Positions 13,101 through 21,853 of a DNA stretch of 64,000 bases are shown in pieces. Source of the stretch: Vanessa cardui (Eukaryota; Arthropoda; Insecta; Lepidoptera; Nymphalidae); NCBI RefSeq assembly GCF_905220365.1, contig NC_061143.1, positions 4,526,001 to 4,590,000 on the forward strand, read 5' to 3'. Position 1 is the first letter of the stretch; each line of letters opens with the position of its first letter. The notes beneath the pieces are model-generated. The model did not search any database, had not been told where the DNA came from, and worked only from the letters and a program-made list of their open reading frames with translations. The position numbers and the translations under genes were made by a program.

Positions 13101-15827
13101 GACGATTTTATAAAAATAGAAGTTAAATTTTTAAGGTTTTTTTTTATTACACTGTACTGTTTTATTTAAAAAGTTATTTTTTCTATTTGATCTTATCCCA
13201 ATAGGATAGTTCGGATGTGTTCCCACATTATCCGAACTTTCTACTATCTATGTGATATCCGAACAAGTCTCAACTCCAATTATTACGGAAAATTGAGGTT
13301 TTAATGTTATTGTATTTACACTGTAAAAACGACCGAAATAGAAACTCACTCTCTTAAAAATGTCTATATGAAACTTTGACCGATCGTTATTAAGTTTTCA
13401 ACATTAAATCAGTTTAAAGAAATTTATTTCTCGATGAGCGATAGTGGCAACCAATAGAGAGCTCGTAAGGCATGTCTGTCAAATCGAAAATGAGTGATCA
13501 GCCAATCGTAATCCACTGCTGGATATACTCAGCATTAGACTTGAGTATGTCTACAAAAACGAGTCACACGTAATTGCTAATTTATTTACCACTAATAGCC
13601 TATTTCAAACGCGTTTCATTTGGATTATACGTGCCTGTCTCGTACGCCATATTAGTTGACGTTTGTTATTAATTCTCCGCTCTTTACTGGTATAGTCACT
13701 GTATAATATAAATATAAATTATAGATGCGAAAGTGTGTTTATTGGCTTGACCGTTCGGTAAAAACGGACGAATAAATCGACATGATTTTTTACCTTATGA
13801 TCGCTTATGCGAGTGTCGTAGTCTACTTTATGTACAGTTAAAGTAGATCGAAACATTGATTTATCAAATGAAACGCACGATTTTTAACTCAAGACGTTTC
13901 AAAATCTTATTAAGCCAGTATCGAAGTCTGAGTCTTTAGGCCTATTGTGAATAAAGTTATTTTACGGTTACAGGCACTAAATTTTATAACGACGACCTAT
14001 TTATCGAATTATCTTTTGGAGTTTAGAAAAGCGATAAATTTAAACGTACTTTTAACAGAGAAACATTCAACTTTTTATATTGTTTCATACACAGTTTTCA
14101 AAAAGGAAATATTCTTTTACATTTGTAATAATTGCTTATTTCATAATATAGGATTATACTCACTTGCCCGTACATATCGCCCATTCGTACAATTTGTCCA
14201 GTAAATTCTCACTGAGCAAATATTCGAGGCATGTCGCCGGAGTTGACATTCGGTTGATCTCCCGCGCCCTTGCTTCTAACACCAAGAGTGTGGTCAACTG
14301 TTCGAGATGATTCACTACACCAAGAACATCGTCGTGTAAATGTTGAGGCTGTAAAAAATAGAAAAACATTTATACATGTATCAACATTTTAACTGCTATG
14401 CAACACGGCATGTTATAACGCGGATTCCCATTAAATTAGTGCATCGATTTCTTGTAATTATGACATTAACATATGCCTACATATATCCCGAGTAATTTCA
14501 TAGGTCAAATACCATAAACTCAGTAAATAATAAAAAAAATAGGGTAGATGTGCGCTACGAGGCCGAAAAATGTAAATGATAATTCTGAATGATCAGCAAC
14601 AGTATTATATATAATATTGCTCTATAATTAATAACTACCTCAATAATCCCCAGGATTTATATACACATATCTTTGGGAAATATTTTCAGATTACCCGAAT
14701 ATCGACTGACTGGATGATATATTTGGACATCAATACAAGATAGACAAATTTACGTACAGACAAATAACAAATTTGACGCACTTAGTTGACACTTGTAATT
14801 TATCTCGTTATTGCCGATCAAATAAAAACGTAAATAAACTTGAATGTGTCAAATAAACTGATGCCTCATTTACAGGCCTCTGCATAGCATAACATATTTA
14901 GCACCTGTTACTTCATTCTTCTAGAGATGTGATGGTTCGGTGTGTAAAATCTTTACTTACTAAATTTCATGTGCTAGACAAGTTAAGTCTTTGTAATTGA
15001 TATCAATCTCGGTGGTGACGAAAAACATTGTATGGAAACAAACTCATATTGGCTCACTGTGGTATAGTAAGTTCCAAAATCCTCACAGTGAAAACGAGGC
15101 CTTAACCCTATGAGACATGTAGAAATCAATACTATTTAATTTTATCTAATTATTCAATTCTAAATAGTAATCTTGCTTATTGCTTAATTAAATTGTTTGT
15201 TAAAACACTATAATTAATAAGAAAGATAGTGATGGTCAATTGTGAGTTGTTTATGGTCTAATTAACAGAGGGACTAATTAATTTATCATTAGCATCAAAA
15301 GTATAACACTTACAGGATAACTCATTAACACATCATTAAACTCTCATTACTTCAGACTTGTAAACAATTATAACTTAACACGTTTCTTATGTCAAGCTTT
15401 ATATTTCTAAAGATGTGTTGTTTGAGCCTTTGATTAGTAGTTAAAAAAATAAGAACATAAAAAAAACTTTAACCATTTTTTTTTAATTGATTGATTGAGA
15501 TTGACTTTTATTGTCCCTGGGTCAATGTTATTCATTTCATTATTTTTTTTCTTGTCACCATTAACAGTACCTAGTTTTAGTGCATATTTGTATATATTTA
15601 AGCATTTAATGTTATTAATTCTTAAATCAATTATTTTTTTAAAAGAAACAAATTACCTGTGATTTTATAATAATATCATGAGCCTGTTGCCAGTGTTTGC
15701 AAAATGAATTATAGCATGCTTGGGGCTCATAGTCATGACGAGGATCCAGAGTCCGTGACAACTGGCGTGCCAGTGTCAACGATGTTGTTCGGAGCCAACT
15801 CATCTTGCTTAATTATTTCATGGTATC
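363..15827 (-). CDS. FHIP: FHIP family protein (FTS and Hook-interacting protein, FAM160A type), N-terminal half, partial
   Basis: Ten coding exons on the minus strand join in frame to 499 codons: 15803-15657, 14348-14164, 8359-8290, 8206-8122, 7431-7323, 5925-5765, 4463-4333, 2990-2904, 1444-1277 and 716-363. All borders are GT..AG and all phases agree. The product starts MSWLRTTSLT and contains segments typical of the FHIP1/RAI16-like family, such as SLEFCNAVAQVAHP, GFLIPVMGPALLQ and NCEDVMIELVYKYL. In this family the protein bridges FTS and Hook adaptors to Rab5-positive endosomes so that dynein can move them. That role is family knowledge, not seen here. The known proteins are about 1,000 residues, so roughly half is present and the rest lies off the left edge. 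The exon carrying the ATG begins with a spliced 5'UTR (acceptor at 15828-15829), so at least one further upstream non-coding exon is expected and was not located. FHIP1-type is preferred to FHIP2-type from the motif spelling. Confidence 0.82.
938..990. repeat. Perfect hairpin, 23-bp arms, 7-nt loop
   Basis: The left arm 938-960 (CTCATCAAACTGGGATGCAC...) is the exact reverse complement of 968-990; the loop is TACCAAA. It lies in the FHIP intron between exons 9 and 10. Most likely a MITE relic. Confidence 0.75.
1277..1444 (-). CDS. FHIP: FHIP coding exon 9
   Basis: 168 nt, 56 codons, phase 0 at both ends: SGAGEQATAMAYLELLLRCV and onward to LLGRLEGNDQ. The acceptor is CCTTACAG and the donor is GTGAGCTA. 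Confidence 0.82.
1720..1815. repeat. Interspersed repeat fragment (LINE 3'-end-like)
   Basis: TACTTTATTGACCAACAACA through AAGGCGGACTTAATGCC and CTCTCTACCAGTCAACC resembles a dispersed lepidopteran LINE tail. A related fragment lies at 3830-3960. Family assignment is from memory. Confidence 0.4.
2904..2990 (-). CDS. FHIP: FHIP coding exon 8
   Basis: 87 nt, 29 codons, phase 0 at both ends: VAHPSIKKHLLDLLYQGFLI then PVMGPALLQ. The acceptor is GTGACAG and the donor is GTACTG. A frame-neutral cassette in principle, but the sequence is a family hallmark, so skipping is unlikely. Confidence 0.83.
3022..3268 (-). mobile_element. tRNA-derived SINE, family A
   Basis: On the minus strand: GAGCTGAGAT head, B-box region GGGTTTAAACCCAGGCAAG, the conserved body (CTCGTGCTCGGCGGTGAAGG), then a tail ending CAGTGGGAAATTTACA. 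The A-box part of the head is deleted here. Confidence 0.75.
3475..3779 (-). mobile_element. tRNA-derived SINE, family A, with internal (TA)n expansion
   Basis: Same body and tail as the other family A copies on the minus strand. A (TA)n tract of about 47 bp at 3681-3727 interrupts the segment between head and body, where other copies have a few AT-rich bases. Confidence 0.75.
3681..3727. repeat. (TA)n microsatellite
   Basis: Uninterrupted TA dinucleotides inside the SINE copy at 3475-3779. Confidence 0.9.
3815..3985. repeat. Interspersed repeat fragment (LINE 3'-end-like)
   Basis: TATTCTTTATTGTACACCAA and GGCGGCCTTGTCGCTAAGCA resemble the dispersed element seen at 1720-1815. It is flanked by SINE copies on both sides. 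Confidence 0.4.
4048..4280 (-). mobile_element. tRNA-derived SINE, family B
   Basis: On the minus strand a head CGACCCCCATGGTCGAGTGT leads to a canonical B box GGGTTCGATTCCCGGCCG, then a body shared with 60493-60715 (TTGTCTTGGGTCTGGGTGTT), and a (TTTA)n tail. Family A and B share no body sequence. Confidence 0.75.
4333..4463 (-). CDS. FHIP: FHIP coding exon 7
   Basis: 131 nt encoding LSGLYSLLPRSLGVARLTPD then DVNRVHKLTLFIDSLEFCNA and VAQ, ending in phase 0 at CAG|GTATGAG. It is noticeably GC-rich against its AT-rich introns. The downstream end of the 1-kb fold-back element lies only 85 bp upstream of its acceptor. Confidence 0.84.
4548..5606. mobile_element. 1.06-kb fold-back element: two inverted repeat arms around a nested MITE
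   Basis: The arm 4548-5014 is a near-complete reverse complement of 5131-5606, with a 116-bp spacer. Ends are CGTAAGGTAAAAATGTCACG and its complement. The inner part (4921-5014 and its partner) starts AAAACTAGTTATAACGGATT and contains CCCGACGTTTCGAGC. The outer part matches the dispersed repeat at 37272-37460. It lies in the FHIP intron upstream of exon 7. Confidence 0.8.
5765..5925 (-). CDS. FHIP: FHIP coding exon 6
   Basis: 161 nt encoding (E)FIIGRLLLSSVHIEGSAG and onward through ARDAFLLCAKMSAKCPP and CPILATG. The acceptor is CTTTACAG and the donor is GTATTG. The ARDALLLC-like segment is conserved across FHIP1 proteins. Confidence 0.82.
7323..7431 (-). CDS. FHIP: FHIP coding exon 5
   Basis: 109 nt encoding SQLVAVLNQLCVVLMQNMKF then IDLFFLMTQTKNGSQA. 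The acceptor is CTTTTTAG and the donor is GTGAGTAT. The LNQLCVxxL spelling is family-typical. Confidence 0.8.
8122..8206 (-). CDS. FHIP: FHIP coding exon 4
   Basis: 85 nt encoding VIAAEPFLRPLLKLLSGFRN then QLPPPNLE, with a trailing base of a Ser codon. The acceptor is CTGACAG and the donor is GTAAGTTA. The preceding intron is only 83 nt. Confidence 0.8.
8290..8359 (-). CDS. FHIP: FHIP coding exon 3
   Basis: 70 nt encoding (K)YENAVRLEQLKLFGNLVG and ending HYGSQ. The first base completes the split Lys codon; the exon ends in phase 0 at CAG|GTAATA. Confidence 0.8.
8939..9219 (+). mobile_element. tRNA-derived SINE, family A
   Basis: A nearly intact head has A box TGGCCCAGTGGTTAGAACG and B box GGGTTCAAACCC. 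The body follows, then a (TTG)n tail. The usual GGCCTTAGCCCAGCAGTGGG tail segment is missing. Confidence 0.8.
10010..10118. repeat. Compound (TC)n(TG)n microsatellite
   Basis: A (TC)n run at about 10013-10033 leads into about 80 bp of (TG)n ending near 10118. It lies in FHIP intron 2. Confidence 0.95.
10230..10355 (+). repeat. LINE-tail-like repeat C
   Basis: GAGTTTCTTGCCGG, AACTGGTGGTAGGTTCACTT, TTCAAAAGTGCTTGTAAAA and a final TTGAATAAAGTTTATTTTGA. Copies occur at 38009, 39979 and 41024, all on the plus strand. Confidence 0.7.
10899..11202 (+). mobile_element. tRNA-derived SINE, family A
   Basis: Head GAGGTGAGATAGCC, B box CAGGTTCAAACCAGCC, complete body and tail to GCAGTGGAAAATTTAAAGGC. 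About 300 bp. Confidence 0.8.
11769..12014 (+). mobile_element. Non-autonomous Helitron
   Basis: Starts A|TCATTACATAGTATGAAAC and ends in GCGAAGCCGGGGCGGATCGC followed by TAT, the same ends as the element at 34747-35015. No coding capacity. Confidence 0.65.
12994..13306. mobile_element. pogo/Tigger-like MITE relic
   Basis: The left end has GATTATTCGAACCCTCAATT and ATCCGAACGG. The right end, read on the minus strand, is CATTAAAACCTCAATTTTCC then GTTCGGATATC. Repeated TTATCCGAA motifs and the AAAACCTCRATTWTCCG-type end resemble pogo/Tigger terminal repeats. The exact borders are uncertain. Confidence 0.5.
14164..14348 (-). CDS. FHIP: FHIP coding exon 2
   Basis: 185 nt encoding PQHLHDDVLGVVNHLEQLTT and onward to LDKLYEWAICTG. 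It starts in phase 0 and ends with two bases of a Lys codon. The acceptor is TTTTTACAG and the donor is GTGAGTAT. The intron that follows is about 5.8 kb. Confidence 0.82.
14967..15120 (+). repeat. Degenerate SINE family A body
   Basis: The order CTCGGTGGTGACGAAAAACA, GGAAACAAAC, then GAGGCCTTAACCC follows the family A body with many changes. No head recognisable. Confidence 0.4.
15657..15827 (-). CDS. FHIP: FHIP exon with start codon (coding 15803-15657)
   Basis: The ATG is at 15803-15801 and gives MSWLRTTSLTLARQLSRTLD and onward for 49 codons, ending at a CAG|GTAATT donor in phase 0. An acceptor (TTGCAG) ends at 15828, so 15827-15804 is 5'UTR. That UTR contains an ATG at 15822-15820 followed at once by AAA TAA, a two-codon upstream frame. 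Confidence 0.82.
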
Positions 15828-15829
15828 CT

Positions 15830-17706
15830 GCAATTCAATGAAACAATAGGAAATAAATATTTCTATGAAAATATTTTAATCAAAACATGTTGTATTTTTA
15901 TAAATTAAATTAGAATACACATGCAGACAATGCATACATGGTTAGTAAAGAAATCTTGCCCGATTGGACTTAAGATTACAATAGATAAGTAATTTTATAA
16001 TGACACAGGTGTTCACTGCCCTAGAAAGTATTAATATTTAAATTTAATAAATTTAGGTGAATAATAAATAATTGCATCAAAAAGACTATTGAGGACAATA
16101 GTTTCGTTTAGGATGCAAGTGGATAGCAAGTAAATAAATACTAATGATTCATTTCTTCATAACAACAATTATGAATATCACCATTTAGCAATGATACCTA
16201 CCTATATAGGCTTACACAAACCCTTATAACCAAGAGCATATAATATCTATATTCATTGACTCTAATTATTCTTAAAAGAAGTGTGTTTGGTTACATTTAA
16301 TAATTTCCATTTATTAATTTAGATTGGTTAGTATAGTATTAGTAGTAAAAACTATACAAGTTATATTCAACAGGGCTAAAATAAAGTATTAAAGGATATT
16401 TCTATGATTGATATATATTTTTATATACATAGCAAAAGTTATGAGGATTAATAGGATCACTTTCTTATTTCTAATTTTTATGAGGATTGAATATACAAAA
16501 AAAAGATCTGATTAGTATTTAAGGAATTTGATTTTTAACTTCGAGCCATATCTATTTGTAATTGGTTTGTCTTACAATAGCTTGAATAGATAGGAACTTT
16601 CACTATCTGTCAAAACAAGAACTCCACAGTTGTGAGTACATTGTATTGTTGGTGTATCTGATAAAACCTGTGTGAAAATATGCAGAATAATAGAACAGTG
16701 AAACCTCATTTGATAAACTTTTTATTTATTTTGTGTTTTTAAAGAACTTAATTTTCTATTAAAAAACTTAATTCTAATAATTGTAGTTATTAATAAACTT
16801 TTTTTTTTTTAATAATTTCAACTGTAATTTTATTAATGATGAATGATGAATAATATTTCGTCCTATGAGTAACATGTCATCACTATCGTAAGGACATTCT
16901 TGGACCTTGACATTACAAAATTTCTCAATTTACAGATGTTCGTTTCGTTCACGCTAGAAAATACATTTCTTACATAAAAATATGTATATTAGGATTAGAA
17001 ACATGAGTGCACGTACGTTATGGAAGAATGCTTGGTCGGAAATAGATGCAGTAGCCACAAAATAAACCACAAGATCAAAGAGTTACATGATACGCAGTAC
17101 TCATAAACAAGAATTACGTCGAAAACACTGAACAATAACACCTTTATAACACTTTTACACTTATAAAACACTATCTGTTTTACTATTATTGATGTTTTGT
17201 ATTGCTTTTAACTTAAAACTATAGATCCTCATAAAAAAACCATTACGACTGGGAAAAAAGGCAAAACAACCGTACTTGAGGTTGAACATGACAAATGACA
17301 TCACTCATGACTGACAACTGACAATTTTACACATCGTTGCCACTAGCAAATAATCAAAGATTGAGTGCTGCTAGTGCAAATTAAAAAAAAAAACGAATAC
17401 ATATATTCCAGTAATTAGGGTTACATAAAATAATTAAAATTGTTTTGTAACCATTTTGTATATGTATGATGTTATTGTTGAAAAATAAATCAAAGATATG
17501 AAGTTTCATTAATATAAATAAGAAATACAATATCTTTAGACAAAGAACTTATAAACTTAAGGAATAGTAATGATGGCCGTAAAACTTGTATAGCTTGATC
17601 CTTTACCTCTTTGGCCAAAGATATTGACGTTACAAAATGTCGGAATAACCTTAGTGGTTGAACTATTATTACTTACGTTATTTTGCTGTATCGACTTACT
17701 AAAAAA
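15830..17706. other. Head-to-head spacer between FHIP and LRRC71-like A
   Basis: AT-rich sequence between the first FHIP exon seen and the LRRC71-like A start codon; no coding region supported. On the minus strand 17320-17280 carries several initiator-like TGTCAGT/CAGTCA strings, so FHIP transcription may start near there. No TATA box was identified. Confidence 0.4.
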
Positions 17707-17860
17707 ATGAATGTTGTATTTAAAGTTGAAGAAAATAGGTCAAATTTAAAGACATCACATGAAAGCGGAAAACTGACTCCACTCAATTTAGATATTTTTT
17801 TACCTTGGATTTGCCTGCAATTTTTTATTCCTATAACCGTTACTAGACGATGCAAACAAG
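17707..17860 (+). CDS. LRRC71-like A, exon 1
   Basis: 154 nt: MNVVFKVEENRSNLKTSHES and onward to VTRRCKQ, plus one base. Its last 25 residues align with exon 1 of copy B by the shared pattern LD..L...C..F..P..V.....Q. The donor is CAAG|GTTTAC, the same exon-side bases as in copy B. The intron that follows is only 66 bp. Confidence 0.72.
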
Positions 17861-19206
17861 GTTTACATTTAATTTTTTTGTTATTAGTGTTTTGATTTGC
17901 ATTATATTATATATATTATTTTACAGAAGATTATACGCCACATGGCTCGAAAAGAAGTTCAACCAGAACAAATTCAAAAGAATCAAAAATGATGGTAGAA
18001 TCTAGTGATATAATGAACGGTTCGAATAATAGCTTTGTCTTAGCTTTAAATCAAAACAACATCCCTGTTACTACTTACTATAATTATAAGGGACAATTGG
18101 TGGAGATAGCTATTGAAAATTGTTCCTTTAAAATAAATAGCAAAATTATTAAGGCTATTAATCTAATTTTGCCTTTTCACACAACGTTGTACAGTCTTAA
18201 AATAAGACGGAGTGGACTTACACATGCGGTGCTTTATGAAATAAGTAAACTTCTTCCCCACTCAAATATCACGGACGTTTGTTTAGATGATAATTATTTA
18301 CCAGAAGGAAATTATTATTTATTATTAGAAAAACTTAATAGTGTTCGAAATCTTTCGTTGAGAAGGTGTCGTATTAACGAAGAAGTGTGTAAACGAATCG
18401 TTAATTTGTTAAATTTTGCATATCCAGCTTCTAAGACACTTCTTACTTTAGATTTAGCTTCGAATTATATTAACGATGTAGGCGCTAAGTATATCGGTAT
18501 GATGTTGAGACAAAACCGTACATTATTATATTTAAACGTATCTGATAATAAAATTACCGATGTTGGTGCAAATTATATTCTGGCCCCTCTCATTTCATTT
18601 ACTTTAACTAAAGCCGAAAAAAATGCAAAATGTTTTAATCGATTTAAACATTTTACCGAGAGAGTAGAAGTATATAATAGATGTAAGGATACAATCCTCA
18701 ACCAAATGAAAGAGGAGGAAGATAAAGAAAACCAAAAGTACAAGAGAAGATTTACAAAGTTAAGCCGAGAACAGGATATGGAAAAAATTAAGAAAATTAT
18801 TGTTCATTTTGAAGATTCGTCGATAAATCAACAAGCAGAGAAGATGACTACAGAAATAGTTGGTGAATTTAAGAATGTGTTTAATAATCAAAATGTTGTA
18901 CGTAAAAACGGACAAACGTATGATATTGGTAATTTTAGGTTATGCTACCTTAATATCGCTTATAATAATTTAGGATATTTGTCAGTTCGAAAAATATACG
19001 ATATATTAAAATATCAAAACAAAATAAAAAAACCAGCTGAGTGTACGGGACTACTAAAAATCGTTTTAGATGGAAATAATATACCTGAATCGTGCGATAA
19101 ACTTAATGCTATTGAACATTTTTTGAAGGCGGTGATAACAGAAAACATACCAGTTGCTGAATCACATAAAGCCAGCCACAGAAAAAAAAGAGAAAAATTT
19201 ACATAA
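17707..19206 (+). CDS. LRRC71-like leucine-rich repeat protein, copy A
   Basis: Two exons (17707-17860 and 17927-19206) join at CAAG|GTTTAC ... TTTACAG|AAGATT in phase 1, giving 477 residues. After a basic N-terminus of about 70 residues there are four to five ribonuclease-inhibitor-type LRRs at about 137-277, with units such as LLTLDLASNYINDVGAKYIG and LLYLNVSDNKITDVGANYI. A charged Lys/Glu-rich linker follows at about 277-365, then a further LRR pair at about 390-442 with the segments LCYLNIAYNNLGYLS and LLKIVLDGNNIP. This order (LRR block, charged linker, LRR pair with GLLxxxxDGNxxP) matches LRRC71, a protein linked to cilia and flagella. Orthology is inferred from memory of the family. 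The start at 17707 is the first in-frame ATG; an upstream in-frame TTG at 17683 is not a credible start. The next gene is a paralogue in the same orientation. Confidence 0.78.
17927..19206 (+). CDS. LRRC71-like A, exon 2
   Basis: 1,280 nt holding all LRRs and the TAA stop at 19204-19206. It opens (E)DYTPHGSKRSSTRTN, matching the (D)DYYKALKQ start of exon 2 in copy B. Confidence 0.85.
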
Positions 19207-21681
19207 GGGTTTACGTTCATTAAAACAATTTTTAAATAGTTAATTTTAATATTAATTGTAATTCACATTTTCTAATATAAGATGAATGTTGGTACATTAA
19301 ATTTAGTTTAGGTCAAAACAGCTTAGTTATAAACGATAAGTATAACAGATGTTTCGGTAATTAGTCTTTAATCAATCATCTACTAAAACGAACTACCTAA
19401 AAGTTCTAGTCTACTAAAATTTAACATGATTTCTCATTATTATTTCTTTAGTAGCTTATAAATTAAGTAACCTTATGTTCTATAATTCATATTAGCGTAT
19501 AAATTAAGTATTATTGAATTATTAACCGACTTCAAAAAAAGGTTGTCAATGCGACTGTATTTTGTTTCTTTTTTTATGTTTGTTAAGTCCGAACTCAAAT
19601 GAGTGATTTTTGATGATTTATGTTTATTTTGACGTTAAAATAAATTGACGTTTAAACAAATTCAATATATTTAAACAACCAAGGAAAGCGGTTTTTAGTT
19701 ATAATTTTAGAATAAGTATCAAAGTTAATTTTCTTTCGTGTTATTTGTTATAGGCGTAATTGTTACTATTTTTTATACGCAGCCATTAGTTTGCTTTAAT
19801 TTAAGAGTTATTGTATTAAACTTTAAGTTATATTAAAAATATATAATCAAACGTAATTCTTTTAATTAATCTAAATTCTTAACACTATCTTGATATACGA
19901 TCTTGGAACTATATATCTATACATAAAAATAGTTAAGTAAAGAGTATTTTAAATTTTTTCAATATATCTTGTATAATAATAACACCCAAATAAGCAATAG
20001 TTAAAGAAGTACATAGTTATATAGAAGAGATAAGAAAAATAGACAGATAAGAAGATAAATGTTCCCTAAAACTGGGTGTTATTGCAAATTTTTCAATTTA
20101 AGATATATAACGTAAGAATGTCCCGTGGGTGAGAATTTTATTTTCTCTGGTGTTTTTCGTGTCTTGATACTATTTTATTATTTATTTCCACTATCTAAAT
20201 ATAGTGGGCATAGATTTACTATTATTTTACGTAGAAGAGTTTATTGTGCCCTGCTGCAGTGCGGATTGGTCGATACGGTACCTACACACGTGGCAGAATA
20301 TTCTTCAACAACGATGACATCCTCAATAATTAATTAATTTGTAATTAATGAATACTTGAGAATTTAGTGCTGCTTACTCGGGTACAAATCCAAGTCAATT
20401 TGTGGGTTTAGTTTGGATAGTTTTATCCAGAATTTATTTTGGCTGTATAAAGTTATGTATGAGTATCAATTCTTAATTTATGGATAGTAATTTGTCTTTC
20501 AAGAATGTAATAAATATTATTTGAAATATTAAGAGTGTTTTTTTGTTTAAACAATTGTGGGTTAACCCTTGTAGTATGAGATACGATGTAATTACATATG
20601 ATAAACATAATTATAACAACGCCTGACTACCTTATTGAGCTGTCGGCGACGTTTTTCCTATATGACTGATATTCTGGACTGATGCTCGATTTTTATGAAT
20701 AACAAACCTTGGAATTTGTTAATGAAAGTTAATATAGTATTGGCAAATGAATAAGCTATGCACTCATTTGTGATTATCATTTTACATGAATATGACAAAT
20801 GTTGAGTATATATGAATTTCTTTTAGCGTATTTTAGATTAGCCTTAAATATCTACCTAATACATACTTACTTTGCTCCGTGGTGCTTCTATACACTATAC
20901 GACCAAAATATTTATATATTAATAAAAGTTCTGTAAGTGAACACCTCACCGAACTCATTGCAAATAGCTTAACCAACTTTTACTTGATGGTAGGGCTTTG
21001 TGCAAGCTCGTCTGGGTAGGTACCATTATGATATTTTGGTTGAAACCCTGGGTCATTTTAAAATAATTACAATACCTATGTAATTATTTTAAAATGATCT
21101 GATATCTTTCCTCAATTTTAATATTAGTATATATTGCTATAAAGTCACATTTAATTGCTAACTAAGGTAAGAGAGCTTGGAAGAAGGCAAAATTTACACT
21201 TCCATGCTTTGCTAAGCCGTAGTCCTGTTACTAATAAAAATAAATAGACAAAGTCTGTGTTCACGGACATGCTTATCTCCTACATTATATTTGTAATAGT
21301 GAAATTAAAATGCAATAGTTCTCATAAGAGTTAATTACATACTATTGTGAGAAAGAGAGAAAGGCTCAGGATGAGATTTGGTTAAGATATAATTGTCATT
21401 CGTTGAAAAAATTTTTAAGTGAATATTAAAGATTATAAAAACATTTTTTTTTCTAGGGTCTTATGCTTTTTCACAAAAATCTCTTTGGCATCAAAATCTT
21501 TACTTTTGTTTATTGTCATTGTTATATTTTTTGCCATCTTTTTGACAAGGTTGATTTATTTTGAAAATGAAAATACTTTATTTCTAGTATTTTTATTTAT
21601 TTATTATTCGGTTTCTTAATATTTTATTTTATTCTTTTTTATGTTTTATATATAAACTTATTTATTAATTTTATATAAAAT
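19207..21681. other. Spacer between the two LRRC71-like genes
   Basis: 2.5 kb, AT-rich, without a supported gene. It contains a degenerate SINE family A copy (about 20246-20400), a fragment of repeat D at 20978-21032 and an 18-bp-arm hairpin at 21053-21097. Confidence 0.5.
20978..21032 (-). repeat. Repeat D fragment
   Basis: CTTGATGGTAGGGCTTTGTG and CTCGTCTGGGTAGGTACCA are also found at 46935-46985 and, more diverged, in the arms of the fold-back element. Confidence 0.55.
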
Positions 21682-21853
21682 ATGAAATCTCCGAAATCGA
21701 CGAAGAGCTTGCGATCAATCAGGTCGGCTCGGTCTGGTAAATCTGAAAATATTATTCACGACGATGTCGGCGACTTGGATAATATGCTAGTCATCGCATG
21801 CGCTAAGTTTAATTGTCCATATGCAGTAAGTGTGAAAAAGGAAATAAGACAAG
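21682..21853 (+). CDS. LRRC71-like B, exon 1
   Basis: 172 nt, 57 codons plus one base, ending VSVKKEIRQ at donor CAAG|GTTTGC. A stronger-looking GTAAGT at 21826-21831 was rejected as the donor: splicing there would put exon 2 in a frame that stops within seven codons. Confidence 0.78.
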
